Below the pieces are notes generated by a model. The model did not search any database. It was given only the letters and a program-made list of their open reading frames with translations, and was not told where the DNA came from. Source: Rhizobium sp. BT04 (lineage in GTDB: Bacteria; Pseudomonadota; Alphaproteobacteria; Rhizobiales; Rhizobiaceae). Taken from it: DNA of 64,000 bases. The translations under genes were made by a program, and so were the position numbers. Each line of letters begins with the position of its first letter. The first letter of the stretch is position 1. Shown one piece after another: positions 42,927-51,534 of the stretch. Where the stretch lies: positions 4,086,501-4,150,500 of the forward strand of contig NZ_CP125652.1 in the NCBI RefSeq assembly GCF_030053135.1. Direction: 5' to 3'.

Positions 42927-43277
42927 ATGAAGATGCGTAAGTTCACGATCGCCGATGCGTCGTTGGAGCGTTCCCCCGGACAGGAGGCAGACATCTCCGT
43001 CGGCAATCTGGTCGACGAGCGGCACGGAGGGCCGATTACCATCGGCTATGGACGCTACGCGCCCGGCCAGAGTCTTGCCGAGACGATTGATGTCGACGAC
43101 GTCATGATCGTGCTGGAAGGGCGGCTTTCGGTCTCGACAGATGCCGGAACAGTCACCGCCGGGCCAGGCGAGATCGTTTACATGCCCAAGGGCGAAGCGG
43201 TGACCATCCGCTCGCACGAGGAGGGGGCGCTCACCGCCTATGTCACCTATCCGCATTGGCGGCCGGTGCACGCGTAA
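42927..43277 (+). CDS. cupin-domain protein (EutQ-like)
   Basis: A 116-residue small beta-barrel protein: GPITIGYGRYAPGQSLAETI, VDDVMIVLEGRLSVSTDAGT, VTAGPGEIVYMPKGEAVTIR, the two cupin motifs though with few metal-binding His (H in the last strand only). It is closest in feel to EutQ-type cupins. The start ATG 42927 follows GGAGGAAGACG. It lies directly beside the IS110 element and converges on the class II aldolase gene; a shared pathway is possible but unproven. Confidence 0.75.
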   Translation: MKMRKFTIADASLERSPGQEADISVGNLVDERHGGPITIGYGRYAPGQSLAETIDVDDVMIVLEGRLSVSTDAGTVTAGPGEIVYMPKGEAVTIRSHEEGALTAYVTYPHWRPVHA

Positions 43278-43292
43278 ATCGCGGTCTGCGGC

Positions 43293-44084
43293 TCAGCGCC
43301 TGTATTCGGGCTCGCTGCGATCAAGCGCGCGCTTCACGGACTCCAGATGGAGCCGGGCCGACTCCGGGTCGCCTTCGCGCATTTGCCGGTACGCCGCTTC
43401 CGCGATCTCAGGCGCGACGGCAAGGACTTCGCGTCCGGTCGACAGGGCGAGCGTCTGCACTTCGCAGGCGCGCTCGAGGTAATAGAGGTCGTCCCAGGCC
43501 TCGGCGATATTGGGGGCGCAGACCATCACGCCGTGGTGCTTCATGAAGACGATGTCGGCATCGCCGATCGCGGCGGCGATCCGATCGCCCTCGCGCGCGT
43601 CGAGCGCCAGGCCGTTATAGTTCCGGTCGACGGCCGTGCGTCCATAGAATTTCAATGCGGTCTGCCCGGCAAAGATCAGGGGATCGCCCTCCGTCATCGA
43701 AAGGGCGGTGGCATAGGGCATATGGGTGTGGAATGCCGCCTTGGCGCGCGGAATGTTCTTGTGAATCCTGGCGTGGATGTAAAAAGCGGTGGCCTCGGGC
43801 TGCCCGCTGCCCGACACCACGTTGCCGTGAAAGTCGCAGATCAACAGCATCGAGGCCGTCAGTTCGGCGAAGGCGTAGCCATAAGGGTTGACGATGAACA
43901 GGTCGTCATAGCCGGGAACGACGGCCGAGAAGTGGTTGCAGATCCCTTCCTCCATGCCGAGCCTTGCCGCCATCCTGAAGCAGGCCGCAAGATCGACGCG
44001 GGCCTGCCAGATGTCGTCCGCATCGAGTTTGGGCTGGTTGGGGCCGCCAGCGGGCGAGGGGGTTGTATTGAGGGAGTGCGCCAT
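43293..44084 (-). CDS. class II aldolase/adducin-family protein
   Basis: A 263-residue protein of the class II aldolase fold. ACFRMAARLGMEEGICNHFS is the opening, LFIVNPYGYAFAELTASMLL follows, and the metal site is AAFHTHMPYATAL (His pair) and VFMKHHGVMVCAPNIAEAWD (third His). Family members are fuculose- or ribulose-phosphate aldolases/epimerases, but many with this N-terminus are uncharacterised oxidative or decarboxylating enzymes. Substrate not inferable. It converges on the cupin gene 15 bp away. Confidence 0.88.
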   Translation of the reverse strand: MAHSLNTTPSPAGGPNQPKLDADDIWQARVDLAACFRMAARLGMEEGICNHFSAVVPGYDDLFIVNPYGYAFAELTASMLLICDFHGNVVSGSGQPEATAFYIHARIHKNIPRAKAAFHTHMPYATALSMTEGDPLIFAGQTALKFYGRTAVDRNYNGLALDAREGDRIAAAIGDADIVFMKHHGVMVCAPNIAEAWDDLYYLERACEVQTLALSTGREVLAVAPEIAEAAYRQMREGDPESARLHLESVKRALDRSEPEYRR

Positions 44085-44642
44085 GGGTTCGTTTCAGATC
44101 GGTGTCGAAGGAGAGGGTGGCTATGCTTCTGGATTACGCCCGGTTCAGCTTCGCATCAAGCCGGCTGGAGACAAACATGGTTCGCTTCATTGGCATATTT
44201 TACCCACGCCGGTCTTCTATCAGCAATGGGCATGGATCCCAGGCTCGATGCCCTGGAATGACGGAGGGTGGGGAGTCGCTTTCCGCCAAACTACCAACGC
44301 AGAGGCGGCCGCCCGATTGCTCAGCGGCGCGGCTTCTGGTCTTGGCAGGGCGGAACCATTGCTGCGGCTGCCGGTTAATCCGTCGAGGTTGCGGCGTGCC
44401 AATCGGACGCGACGGAGATGGTGAACGCACCGATTTTTCCGATTTCTCGGTGCGGGCAACGAAACGCCAGGCGAGCACCTTACCCGTTCGCCGCGACCTC
44501 ATCCCGCACGATCTCGCGATAATCGAACTGCCAACTCTGCTGTGCGCGCCAGCGGCCGCCGGCCCATCCAAGGCGGCGGGAACACTCAGTGCTCCGCATG
44601 GATCGCGTTTGCGGAAGAAGCTGTAAGGCGGAGGAGAAGGTG
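44085..44642. other. intergenic with dispersed repeat (copy 4)
   Basis: About 560 bp upstream of the aldolase gene. At 44221-44274 there is a dispersed repeat copy (GCATGGATCCCAGGCTCGAT, ATGACGGAGGGTGGGG). Elsewhere there is an AT-containing hairpin-like region (GCACCGATTTTTCCGATTTC TCGGTGC at 44424-44450). No convincing gene on either strand. Confidence 0.5.
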
Positions 44643-44861
44643 ATGAGCAAAACTCATTGGAAGGCCGGACTTCGGGCGAAGTTGGAGAATCTCGTTGACG
44701 ACTGCGTTGCGGCCGGGGCCAGGCAACAGGAAGTCTTCGACGCGATGATCAAGGAGGTCGGTATTCTGCGCGTTGCCCTTGAACGCGACCCCGACCCCGC
44801 GGACGACGACACGGCCGCGATAGAGGAGCCTGCAAACGATTGGCCCGCGGCCGACAAGTGA
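44643..44861 (+). CDS. hypothetical protein (72 aa)
   Basis: A small acidic protein: SKTHWKAGLRAKLENLVDDC, VAAGARQQEVFDAMIKEVGI, with an acidic C-terminal tail (DPDPADDDTAAIEEPANDWP). The start ATG 44643 is preceded by GGAGGAGAAGGTG. Probably a folded helical N-terminal half and a disordered tail. No family recognised. Confidence 0.65.
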   Translation: MSKTHWKAGLRAKLENLVDDCVAAGARQQEVFDAMIKEVGILRVALERDPDPADDDTAAIEEPANDWPAADK

Positions 44862-45019
44862 CCCCAATCAGATCGCCAGGGTATGCGATCTCTTGGGGGC
44901 TTGTGGAACCAACTGGCCTCGCGAAGGTTATGGTCTTGCCGCTTGGCAATCGGCCTAGCTTCGATCTGCGAGACGTGATTGCCGGACCGGCCGCTCATAA
45001 TTCACAATGGGGAATTGCT

Positions 45020-45277
45020 ATGGAAAATGCAGGTATTGGCTGGATCGCCGCAATCGTCATCGGCGGCATCGCCGGCTGGCTCGCCGAATTGCTCATGAAG
45101 AGCAATATGGGCGTGCTCATGAACATCATTCTCGGCATTGTCGGCGCCATCGTCGCCAACTTCATCCTGTCGCTGTTCGGCGTCGCCCTCGGCGGATGGC
45201 TGGGTTATTTGATCGCGGGCTTCATCGGAGCCTGCATCCTCATCGCCGTTGCGAGAATGGTCAGACGTCCGGCCTGA
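45020..45277 (+). CDS. GlsB/YeaQ/YmgE-family membrane protein
   Basis: An 85-residue, three-helix, glycine-rich inner-membrane protein: GWIAAIVIGGIAGWLAELLM, NIILGIVGAIVANFILSLFG, WLGYLIAGFIGACILIAVAR. This is the transglycosylase-associated (YeaQ/YmgE) family, often induced by stress or in stationary phase. Start: ATG 45020 (MENAGIGW). A weak terminator-like hairpin (GGGCGGC...GCCGCCT then TT) follows at 45284-45308. Confidence 0.9.
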   Translation: MENAGIGWIAAIVIGGIAGWLAELLMKSNMGVLMNIILGIVGAIVANFILSLFGVALGGWLGYLIAGFIGACILIAVARMVRRPA

Positions 45278-45621
45278 CGAGACGGGCGGCTGCAATCCGG
45301 CCGCCTTTCACACACTCGCGGATCGCGCTCGAGCGTTGCTTGAGGCGACGGCGCTTCCATGCGGCGTCGGATGAGGCTCCGGGGCAGGGCGGCCAGGACG
45401 GCACCGGAGCCCTGTCGCCCGATTTCGCCGTCCAGCCACGTAACCGGTCCCCTACCGCGTCGTCGACGACCGAGCCTTCGATATCCGCGACGCTCGGGAC
45501 ATTGATCAGAGCCAGGAAATGACGGTTGTGGCGATACATCGCCGACTTGAATCTGATTCGCCGCCCCTTGGAAATCCCTCCGATTCAACACAAACTCATG
45601 CCGCTCTAGCTGGGGACTCTG
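45278..45621. other. intergenic; possible leftward 92-aa ORF
   Basis: 345 bp between the YeaQ-like and deaminase genes. It starts with a hairpin (arms GGCGGC / GCCGCC). On the minus strand a frame at 45539-45261 begins MYRHNRHFLALINVPSVADI and is open for 92 codons, slightly overlapping the YeaQ-like gene. It has no clear ribosome binding site, and I cannot decide whether it is real. Confidence 0.35.
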
Positions 45622-46095
45622 ATGGAAAACCACGAGCCGTTTTTACGCGAGGCGATTGCGCTTTCAAGATCCGCGATGGAAGGCGGCGATGAACCGTTTG
45701 GCTCGGTGCTGGTGAAGGACGGCGAAGTCATCCTGCGCGCCGAAAACAGCGTCTTCACCGGCCACGATATGACGAACCACGCCGAGATGAACCTGGTAAA
45801 ACTGGCGGCGCAGCACCACGACTCTGCTTTTCTCGGTGACTGCACGCTCTACACCAGCACGGAGCCGTGCGCGATGTGCTCCGGCGCGATTTACTGGTCG
45901 GGCATCGGGCGCATGGTGTTTGCTTGCTCGGAAACACGGCTTGGCGAGATCGCTGGGATCGGGTTGAACGTGCCGAGCCGGGCGGTGTTGCAAACCGGCG
46001 CGCGCAACGTCACTGTGATTGGCCCGACGAACCTCGAAGACGACGCGGCCGAAGTCCACCAGGAATTCTGGCCGAAGCATCTGGGCAAGGTTTAG
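45622..46095 (+). CDS. nucleoside/guanine deaminase-like protein
   Basis: A 157-residue zinc-dependent deaminase of the CDA fold. The metal and proton-shuttle motif is HAE (H53, E55 in MTNHAEMNLVKLA) with PCAMC (C83, C86 in STEPCAMCSGAIYW). The N-terminus EPFLREAIALSRSAMEGGDE, PFGSVLVKDGEVIL is typical of guanine/nucleoside deaminases rather than tRNA adenosine deaminase TadA, which would be longer and embedded in core genes. The substrate is inferred only broadly. Start: TTG or ATG near 45622 (ATGGAAAACCACGAG). Confidence 0.85.
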   Translation: MENHEPFLREAIALSRSAMEGGDEPFGSVLVKDGEVILRAENSVFTGHDMTNHAEMNLVKLAAQHHDSAFLGDCTLYTSTEPCAMCSGAIYWSGIGRMVFACSETRLGEIAGIGLNVPSRAVLQTGARNVTVIGPTNLEDDAAEVHQEFWPKHLGKV

Positions 46096-46177
46096 AGCGC
46101 CGTGCGTCCCTGCTGACGCACAAAGGACGCTCCAACACTTTCAATCTCGCATCGGCTCAAATCAACAAGTCCTGAGC

Positions 46178-47515
46178 CTAGCTGGTTATCCGCGGGGCGC
46201 TGACGATTTTCCGGAACAGGGCTTCCATGGCCTCTTCAATGCCGTCGGTGGGGCTGACGGCGAAATAGAAGCCGGGGGTTGCGCATTCTTCCATTTTCGT
46301 GGCGATTTTGGTCTCGAAAGGCTTGACCCAGTCCTTGTAAAAGCCGTTGTCGGGCAAGGGCAGATAGGTCGTATAGAGGACGGCGACCTTGATGCCGCGG
46401 TCTTTGAGCTTCTTGCAATAGGTCGTGTCGATCGGTTCGATGCAGCGTCCGCCGTTTGTGCCTTTCGGGCTGGTGCAGCCGGTCGGCTTATAGCTGTCGC
46501 CAACACCGTCAGCGACGAAAAATACGATCTTCTGGCGATCGGCATTACTGGTGCCCGAGCCGATCTTACCCGTGATCTCGCCTTCGATCCCTTTCAACGC
46601 CTCGTCAAAGCTCGTCTGCTGGTCGCTATAATAGTTCTGATAGGGAATGCTCATCAGTTTGATCATGTCCGTCGCGGCGGCCACGGCGTCAAGATCATAG
46701 TCGAGGTCGGAGACCTTGAAGAGCTTGGCGGCTTTGGCGTCCTGGGCAGTCTTGCCGAACGTATAGGCCGCGACGCGGAATTGGCTCGGCATGGACTGCG
46801 TGTCCTCCGCCTTGGCCATCAAGGCTTTGACGGCGGCGGCGACCACATCGATACGGATGGTCACGCCATTGTTGCGGGCGACATTGTAGTAGCTGTTCTT
46901 GTCCTCGACGCCCTTTTCGGAAACGATATGGCATGCGAAGGCGCAGTTTTTATCCTTGCCGCCATCGTGGCCGTTGATCGTCGCTTTTTTCATGGCGGTG
47001 ATGTCATCAGTGGTGGCGGCAACGCCCATCGATGGGGTGTTATCAAGCAGCATGAAGAAATCCATGTAGGACGGGGTCTCATACTGGGCGGTTGCCGTCC
47101 CGGAAACGGCGATCTCATGAAATCCCATCACCTGCATGAAGCTCGTGGGCATCGCCGCGTTAAAGGAGACGGTCGAGCTGAGCGTGCCGCCCTTCTTTTG
47201 AACGCTGATGTCGACGGTGACGGGCACGTCGCCATGTTTCTTGGACATCTGCGAAAAGAAGATCTTCTGGGCTTCGGATTTTCCGAGCGTCAGCGACCCG
47301 TCGCCGGACATGGTGTTTGCCTGCGTTGCCGCATCCGACTTAGGTGTAATGGATCCGACGGCGGCCGCGTCCGCAGCGGCATAGAGTTCGGTGCGAAGCG
47401 ACAGGGCGCTGCCGAAATCAATGGCTGTACCCGCCGCCCCGAGCAGGGGGACGGCAAGCAGCGCCGTCATGATTCCGAAATTGCCGGATCGATCAAGAAT
47501 GAAACGACGCAACAT
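46178..47515 (-). CDS. TadG-like protein with von Willebrand A domain
   Basis: A 445-residue protein. The N-terminal TadE/G-type segment has MLRRFILDRSGNFGIMTALL and AVPLLGAAGTAIDFGSALSL, an inner-membrane anchor with the cleaved-prepilin-like pattern. A vWA domain follows: FMLLDNTPSMGV (MIDAS-like D-x-N-x-S), KIVFFVADGVGDS, and IKVAVLYTTYLPLP. Three Cys residues in the domain suggest disulfides in the periplasm. Such proteins belong to Flp/Tad pilus loci, but no other tad gene is nearby. Start: ATG 47515. Confidence 0.85.
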   Translation of the reverse strand: MLRRFILDRSGNFGIMTALLAVPLLGAAGTAIDFGSALSLRTELYAAADAAAVGSITPKSDAATQANTMSGDGSLTLGKSEAQKIFFSQMSKKHGDVPVTVDISVQKKGGTLSSTVSFNAAMPTSFMQVMGFHEIAVSGTATAQYETPSYMDFFMLLDNTPSMGVAATTDDITAMKKATINGHDGGKDKNCAFACHIVSEKGVEDKNSYYNVARNNGVTIRIDVVAAAVKALMAKAEDTQSMPSQFRVAAYTFGKTAQDAKAAKLFKVSDLDYDLDAVAAATDMIKLMSIPYQNYYSDQQTSFDEALKGIEGEITGKIGSGTSNADRQKIVFFVADGVGDSYKPTGCTSPKGTNGGRCIEPIDTTYCKKLKDRGIKVAVLYTTYLPLPDNGFYKDWVKPFETKIATKMEECATPGFYFAVSPTDGIEEAMEALFRKIVSAPRITS

Positions 47516-47674
47516 GCAAAGGCTGCCTTCCCCTAGTGGCTGTCTCACAACCAGATCGCTACGCGGCGATCACTAACAGCGGAACTTAAACCAAAGGCAA
47601 AGACGTATGGTTGTGTTCTCATTAATCGCGAGAGAATGCTATCATCAGCGCCGCGGTCGCGTCCGGCAGTGAAA

Positions 47675-48874
47675 TCACCTCGGGCGAGTTTCGGCTCTCA
47701 ACTTTTCCAAATCGGGCATCTCCGATCCGAGAGCCTTGCCGAGCGCTTCGACACCGTTATGAGGGAGCCTCAGGAGACCATTGCAGATGGCTTCTTTCCA
47801 TGCATCCCCTCGATCCCACGCTTCCGCCCAGGCATCTGTCAGCTCGGAATCGTGGCGTGTCTCGACAAGGGCTTGGAAAAGCAAGGACGCTTGCGCGAGG
47901 TCTTTGTCCGCCTTTACGCGTCCTAGAGTGTCAGTGAGCCTTCTGGACGATACGATGAGCTTATGGACTGCATATCGCTCGGGAGCGGGAACGAGGATGT
48001 TCACACCCTCGCGGAAGAGAAGCACCGTGCGCACAGGCTCGTAGATCAGATAGTCCAGGAAGCGCAGGTTTTCCGCCGACGCACCGCCGAGGGCAGGCAT
48101 CGGAGAGGGTTTGCCCGTATAGTCATCCGATCCCCGGTTTCCCGTCAGGAATTCCACCCGATAGCCCTTGGCGTTCTGAAAGGCGACAATCTTGGCCTTG
48201 TCTGCCGCATGGGGAACGGCCCGGAATTCGGGATCGACCGACTGGAGGACTTCGAGAACTGGAGGCAGGCTGTCCTGGACACTTGCAGAAATAGCAAAGT
48301 CCTGCGCGAAGTCCGCGTCGCCGGTCTGCATAGCAGATGAGGGCAGGCGAACGCCGAGCATCCCAGCATAGGTGCTGAATGCCACCGACCCGATCAGGAC
48401 TGCACGCAGACGGAACAAACCCGCATCCGCGAGGGCTTTCGTGATGTCGCCCGCGAAATTATCCGGACCCGGGAGGCCGGCACGACGGAGCGTGCTTACC
48501 ATGCGCCTTCGCGCCCGGATGTTATCCTTGATCTCCTTGTGGGCCTTCACCCGCGCTGTGATCGCTATGTCGCTCTGCGGACCGACATAGCTTCGCTTGT
48601 CCTTGCCTTCGGGAGTGGGGAGATCGAAATACCAGTAATCACGGCCTTTCACGGTGACGGTCACAAACCACCCTTCCAGCGGGAAGTCCGCCAGAAACTG
48701 TCCGTCCAACGTCCGCTGCGCCAGTTCCGCGAACATCGTCCTATAGCTGATGTCGATCTCTTTCATCATTGGCAGTTCGTCCTTTTCGTGGGCGGCGTCC
48801 CGTCTGGCGGCAAGTTCGGACATCGCTTTGTCGAACCGGCCTTTCTCCGCTTGGCGAAGTTCCTCGTCACTCAT
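47675..48874 (-). CDS. nucleotidyltransferase-fold protein (GSU2403 / NTP_transf_8 type)
   Basis: A 399-residue protein. The nucleotidyltransferase signature lies near residue 160: VLIGSVAFSTYAGMLG (G-S, residues 162-163) followed by QTGDADFAQD (D186, D188 as metal ligands), as in the GSU2403-like family. The N-terminal about 130 residues are helical and basic (KEIKDNIRARRRMVSTLRRA); the C-terminal domain has FLDYLIYEPVRTVLLFREGV and VHKLIVSSRRL. Family members are often viewed as AbiEii-like toxin or defence NTases. No antitoxin gene is adjacent. Two 29-bp palindromic sites lie immediately upstream. Start: ATG 48874. Confidence 0.75.
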   Translation of the reverse strand: MSDEELRQAEKGRFDKAMSELAARRDAAHEKDELPMMKEIDISYRTMFAELAQRTLDGQFLADFPLEGWFVTVTVKGRDYWYFDLPTPEGKDKRSYVGPQSDIAITARVKAHKEIKDNIRARRRMVSTLRRAGLPGPDNFAGDITKALADAGLFRLRAVLIGSVAFSTYAGMLGVRLPSSAMQTGDADFAQDFAISASVQDSLPPVLEVLQSVDPEFRAVPHAADKAKIVAFQNAKGYRVEFLTGNRGSDDYTGKPSPMPALGGASAENLRFLDYLIYEPVRTVLLFREGVNILVPAPERYAVHKLIVSSRRLTDTLGRVKADKDLAQASLLFQALVETRHDSELTDAWAEAWDRGDAWKEAICNGLLRLPHNGVEALGKALGSEMPDLEKLRAETRPR

Positions 48875-48885
48875 CTCACAGTGGC

Positions 48886-48970
48886 GTTATAAGTATCTGC
48901 CAAGACCTTATAACTCCCTTTGACCTTGTCAATCATCGCCCGTTATAAGTTTCTGCCAAGACCTTATAAC
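48886..48970. promoter_or_regulatory. two 29-bp palindromic sites upstream of the nucleotidyltransferase gene
   Basis: Sites 48886-48914 and 48942-48970. Both have the form GTTATAAG-N13-CTTATAAC and share the centre T-TCTGCCAAGAC apart from one base; centres are 56 bp apart (about five helical turns plus). The first begins 12 bp from the start codon. Candidate operators, possibly bound cooperatively. Confidence 0.75.
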
Positions 48971-49010
48971 GGGCTGTCCGGAAATGCGTCAGCAAGCCTC
49001 GATCAGCCGC

Positions 49011-49053
49011 GGGCATGGATCCCAGGCTCGAGGCCTGGGATGACGGAGGGTTG
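49011..49053. repeat. dispersed double-palindrome repeat, copy 5 (partial)
   Basis: GGGCATGGATCCCAGGCTCG then AGGCCTGGGATGACGGAGGG: only the second palindrome of the repeat is present. The rest of 48971-49175 shows no gene. Confidence 0.65.
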
Positions 49054-49175
49054 GAGCTGCACGTCGAGTCGCGGAGGATGATGAAATGCCGGCGGCGAAA
49101 TCAGAAAGCGCAATCTACCCGGACTTGGCCCGAGGACCCAGGCGATCTCGATTGAGCATTCTGCTTTAAGGGCCG

Positions 49176-49520
49176 TCAATCCGTCTTCGGCTCGCCGGGG
49201 ATCTGTCCGTAAGCACTGAGAATGGCCTTGATCAGGCCCGGGAAGCGTTCGTCGAGCTCTGTGCAGCGGGTTTGATTGCGCATCTCCACGCCCTGGCGTT
49301 CGCTGACGATCAGCCCGGACTCGCGCAGCACCTTGAAATGGTTCGACAGCGATGACTTCGGGATGATGCGGTCGCCGAGTTCGGCAAGCGCAGAACAGGT
49401 GTTGCCGCAGGCGGCGCCGGCAAGCCGGGCGTAGATGGCGGCGCGTTCCGGATCGGACAGCGCATAGAGGATCGCCTCGGGCCGGATGTCCTCCAGGGCT
49501 GGATGAAAGAGCGGTCTCAT
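49176..49520 (-). CDS. ArsR-family transcriptional regulator
   Basis: A 114-residue winged-helix regulator. The DNA-binding core is ILYALSDPERAAIYARLAGA, then KSSLSNHFKVLRESGLIVSE (the S-x-x-S-x-H recognition helix of ArsR proteins) and the wing RQGVEMRNQTRCTEL. It lacks the CVC metal motif, so the signal is probably not a metal. It is divergent from an SDR gene; an inverted repeat and a TTGACA lie between them, so this protein likely represses the SDR gene and itself. Confidence 0.92.
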   Translation of the reverse strand: MRPLFHPALEDIRPEAILYALSDPERAAIYARLAGAACGNTCSALAELGDRIIPKSSLSNHFKVLRESGLIVSERQGVEMRNQTRCTELDERFPGLIKAILSAYGQIPGEPKTD

Positions 49521-49539
49521 GAATTTTATATAGCGTCCC

Positions 49540-49582
49540 TTGACATTAAGATCAACAGTTCCGAATTTCTGAACTACGGAAC
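49540..49582. promoter_or_regulatory. promoter/operator between arsR-type gene and SDR gene
   Basis: TTGACA at 49540-49545 is a rightward -35. The inverted repeat GTTCCG...CGGAAC (49558-49563 / 49577-49582) covers the expected -10 region. Layout fits repression of the SDR gene by the divergent ArsR protein. Confidence 0.55.
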
Positions 49583-49627
49583 AAGGCCGTCAGCTTCGAC
49601 GGCAGTCCGCCCCAGAAGGAATTGGAT

Positions 49628-50374
49628 ATGGCTAAGCTTACGGGAAAGGTCGCAGTGGTCACGGGGGCCTCGAAAGGCATCGGCGCCGCGATTGCCAAGG
49701 CTCTTGCGGCGGAAGGCGCGCAAGTGGTGGTGAATTACGCTTCGAGCAAGGCTGGAGCAGACGCGGTGGTCGAGGCGATCAACACGGCCGGCGGCAAGGC
49801 CATCGCCGTCCAGGGCGATGTTTCGAAGGCCGAGCAGGCACAGGGTCTGGTCGATGCCGCGGTCAAAGAATTCGGCAAGCTCGACGTGCTGGTCAACAAC
49901 TCCGGCGTCTATGAATTCACCCCGATCGACGAGGTGACCGAGGAACAATACCGCCGCATGTTCGACGTCAATGTTCTCGGTGTTCTCCTGACCACCCAGG
50001 CCGCAGTCAAGCATCTCGGTGAGGGCGGCAGCGTCATCAACATCTCCTCGGTGGTCACCAGCCTGGCTCCGCCGACCTCGGCCGTCTACACCGGCACCAA
50101 GGGCGCCGTCGAGGGCATCAACAGCGTGCTCGCCAAGGAGCTCGGCCCGCGCAAGATCCGCGTCAACGCCATCTTGCCCGGGATCGTCGAGACCGAGGGG
50201 ACGCACACCGCCGGCGTCATCGGCTCGGATTTCGAACAGACGATGGTCGCCCAGACGCCGCTCGGCCGCACCGGCCAGCCGGACGATATCGCCGGCGTCG
50301 CGGTCTTCCTCGCTTCCGACGATGCCCGCTGGCTGACCGGCGAACGCTTGGCCGCCAGCGGCGGTTTTCGCTGA
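49628..50374 (+). CDS. SDR-family oxidoreductase
   Basis: A 248-residue classical short-chain dehydrogenase. TGASKGIGAAIAKALAAEGA is the cofactor motif (TGxxxGIG), LDVLVNNSGVYEF the NNSG (usually NNAG), VINISSVVTSLAPP the catalytic Ser, and AVYTGTKGAVEGI the YxxxK. ILPGIVETEG and the C-terminal FLASDDARWLTGERLAASGG are family-typical. Start: ATG 49628, two codons after an in-frame TTG, with AGAAGGAATTGG upstream. Probable target of the divergent ArsR-type regulator. Substrate unknown. Confidence 0.92.
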   Translation: MAKLTGKVAVVTGASKGIGAAIAKALAAEGAQVVVNYASSKAGADAVVEAINTAGGKAIAVQGDVSKAEQAQGLVDAAVKEFGKLDVLVNNSGVYEFTPIDEVTEEQYRRMFDVNVLGVLLTTQAAVKHLGEGGSVINISSVVTSLAPPTSAVYTGTKGAVEGINSVLAKELGPRKIRVNAILPGIVETEGTHTAGVIGSDFEQTMVAQTPLGRTGQPDDIAGVAVFLASDDARWLTGERLAASGGFR

Positions 50375-50407
50375 GGTCGGTTCGGCTTTCTAAAGCACGA
50401 CGCTCAC

Positions 50408-50632
50408 CCCGCGCTCCGTCTTCCCAGAGCGGTTCAGCTTTCAACGGAAACGCCGAACCGCTCTGTTCTTTGTTTTTGCGCAATTCCCGGCAAAGGCGCT
50501 TCGCGCTTTGCCTGGGAAAACCGCTTCGCACTTTTCCTGGAACTGCTCCAGGGCTTGACCCGAGGATCCACTTGGGTTCGATCGGCTGCGGTCATGGATT
50601 CCAGGCTCAAGGCCTGGAATGACGGAGGTTGG
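50408..50632. repeat. cluster of dispersed repeats between SDR and hydrolase genes
   Basis: First a hairpin AGAGCGGTTCAGC...GCCGAACCGCTCT near 50421-50462, then GAAAACCGCTTCGCACTTTTC (50517-50537) related to the 51-bp repeat family, and then dispersed double-palindrome repeat copy 6 (50548-50632, GGGCTTGACCCGAGGATCCA). The rest up to 50757 holds no gene. Confidence 0.7.
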
Positions 50633-50757
50633 AGGTGGCTTTCGCCGAACACGCCGCCGGCGCAGCCGCATGGGGCCAAACACGTCACTCGCCTTGGCGT
50701 GCCGGTCCCAGGCGTTGCCTCCCAGCACGACCCGGAAACCGCTCCACCTGACGGGAT

Positions 50758-51534
50758 TTAGGGCCCGTTTCCTTGCAGCGCTTCCACGAAACGGATCACG
50801 TCACCGACCATTCTATCGTTCAAGATATCGTTGTGACCCGCACCGTCATAGATCAACATCGTCTTGGGCTCGGGTGCGATGCGGTACAACGCCTGCCCTG
50901 AAGAAAGCGGGATGCTATCATCAAGCCGGCCGTGGAGGAACAACTTCGGTTGTCTGACTTTGGCGATGTTGAGGTCCGAGCGAAAGGGATCCTTGAGAAG
51001 AGCCTCGACCGGAAGGAACGGATAATGCGCCTGCGCAATCGACAGAACCGACAGGTACGGAGACACAAGAATGACGCCCACGGCCGGCCTCTTCCCGGCC
51101 GTATTGACAGCAACGCCAGTGCCAAGTGACCGGCCCAGCACGACGATCTCGCTTCTGGCGTGTGCCGAAAGCCAGTCGAACGCGGCGATGCCGTCTGTCA
51201 GCAGCCCCCGCTCGCTGGGCGAGCCGGTCGATCCGGGATAGCCGCGATAGGAAATCGCCAGCAATCCAATCCTCCGCGTGGCCAGCGCCTGTGCGAGAAA
51301 CTCGTAATTGTTGACGCGGTCACCGTTTCCGAAAAAGAGCAGCACGCAGGGCTTGTCGCTGTCGCCCTGGTTGTACAGTCCCTGAAGCATCTCTCCATCG
51401 GGCGTCTTGACGTGAACCGTCTCGCCCCAACTCGCGGGCTCCGGAGCAGGCGTGGCGCCGGCTCCGGGATAAAGCAGGGCTCGCTGAGAAAGATAGACCA
51501 GACCCACCAGCGCCATGTAGGCGATGACCGCCAT
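50758..51534 (-). CDS. alpha/beta hydrolase with N-terminal membrane anchor
   Basis: An alpha/beta hydrolase (258 residues from ATG 51534). The N-terminal helix AVIAYMALVGLVYLSQRALL is an anchor. ISYRGYPGSTGSPSERGLLT, the nucleophile elbow VLGRSLGTGVA (G-x-S-x-G), FLHGRLDDSIP (acid) and YDGAGHNDIL (His) give a full triad. It is of the BEM46/ABHD13-like type. The true start may be a TTG/CTG some 20-40 codons upstream, since the hydrophobic helix seems to begin before this ATG (YLLILPL). Substrate unknown; membrane-attached. Confidence 0.82.
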   Translation of the reverse strand: MAVIAYMALVGLVYLSQRALLYPGAGATPAPEPASWGETVHVKTPDGEMLQGLYNQGDSDKPCVLLFFGNGDRVNNYEFLAQALATRRIGLLAISYRGYPGSTGSPSERGLLTDGIAAFDWLSAHARSEIVVLGRSLGTGVAVNTAGKRPAVGVILVSPYLSVLSIAQAHYPFLPVEALLKDPFRSDLNIAKVRQPKLFLHGRLDDSIPLSSGQALYRIAPEPKTMLIYDGAGHNDILNDRMVGDVIRFVEALQGNGP

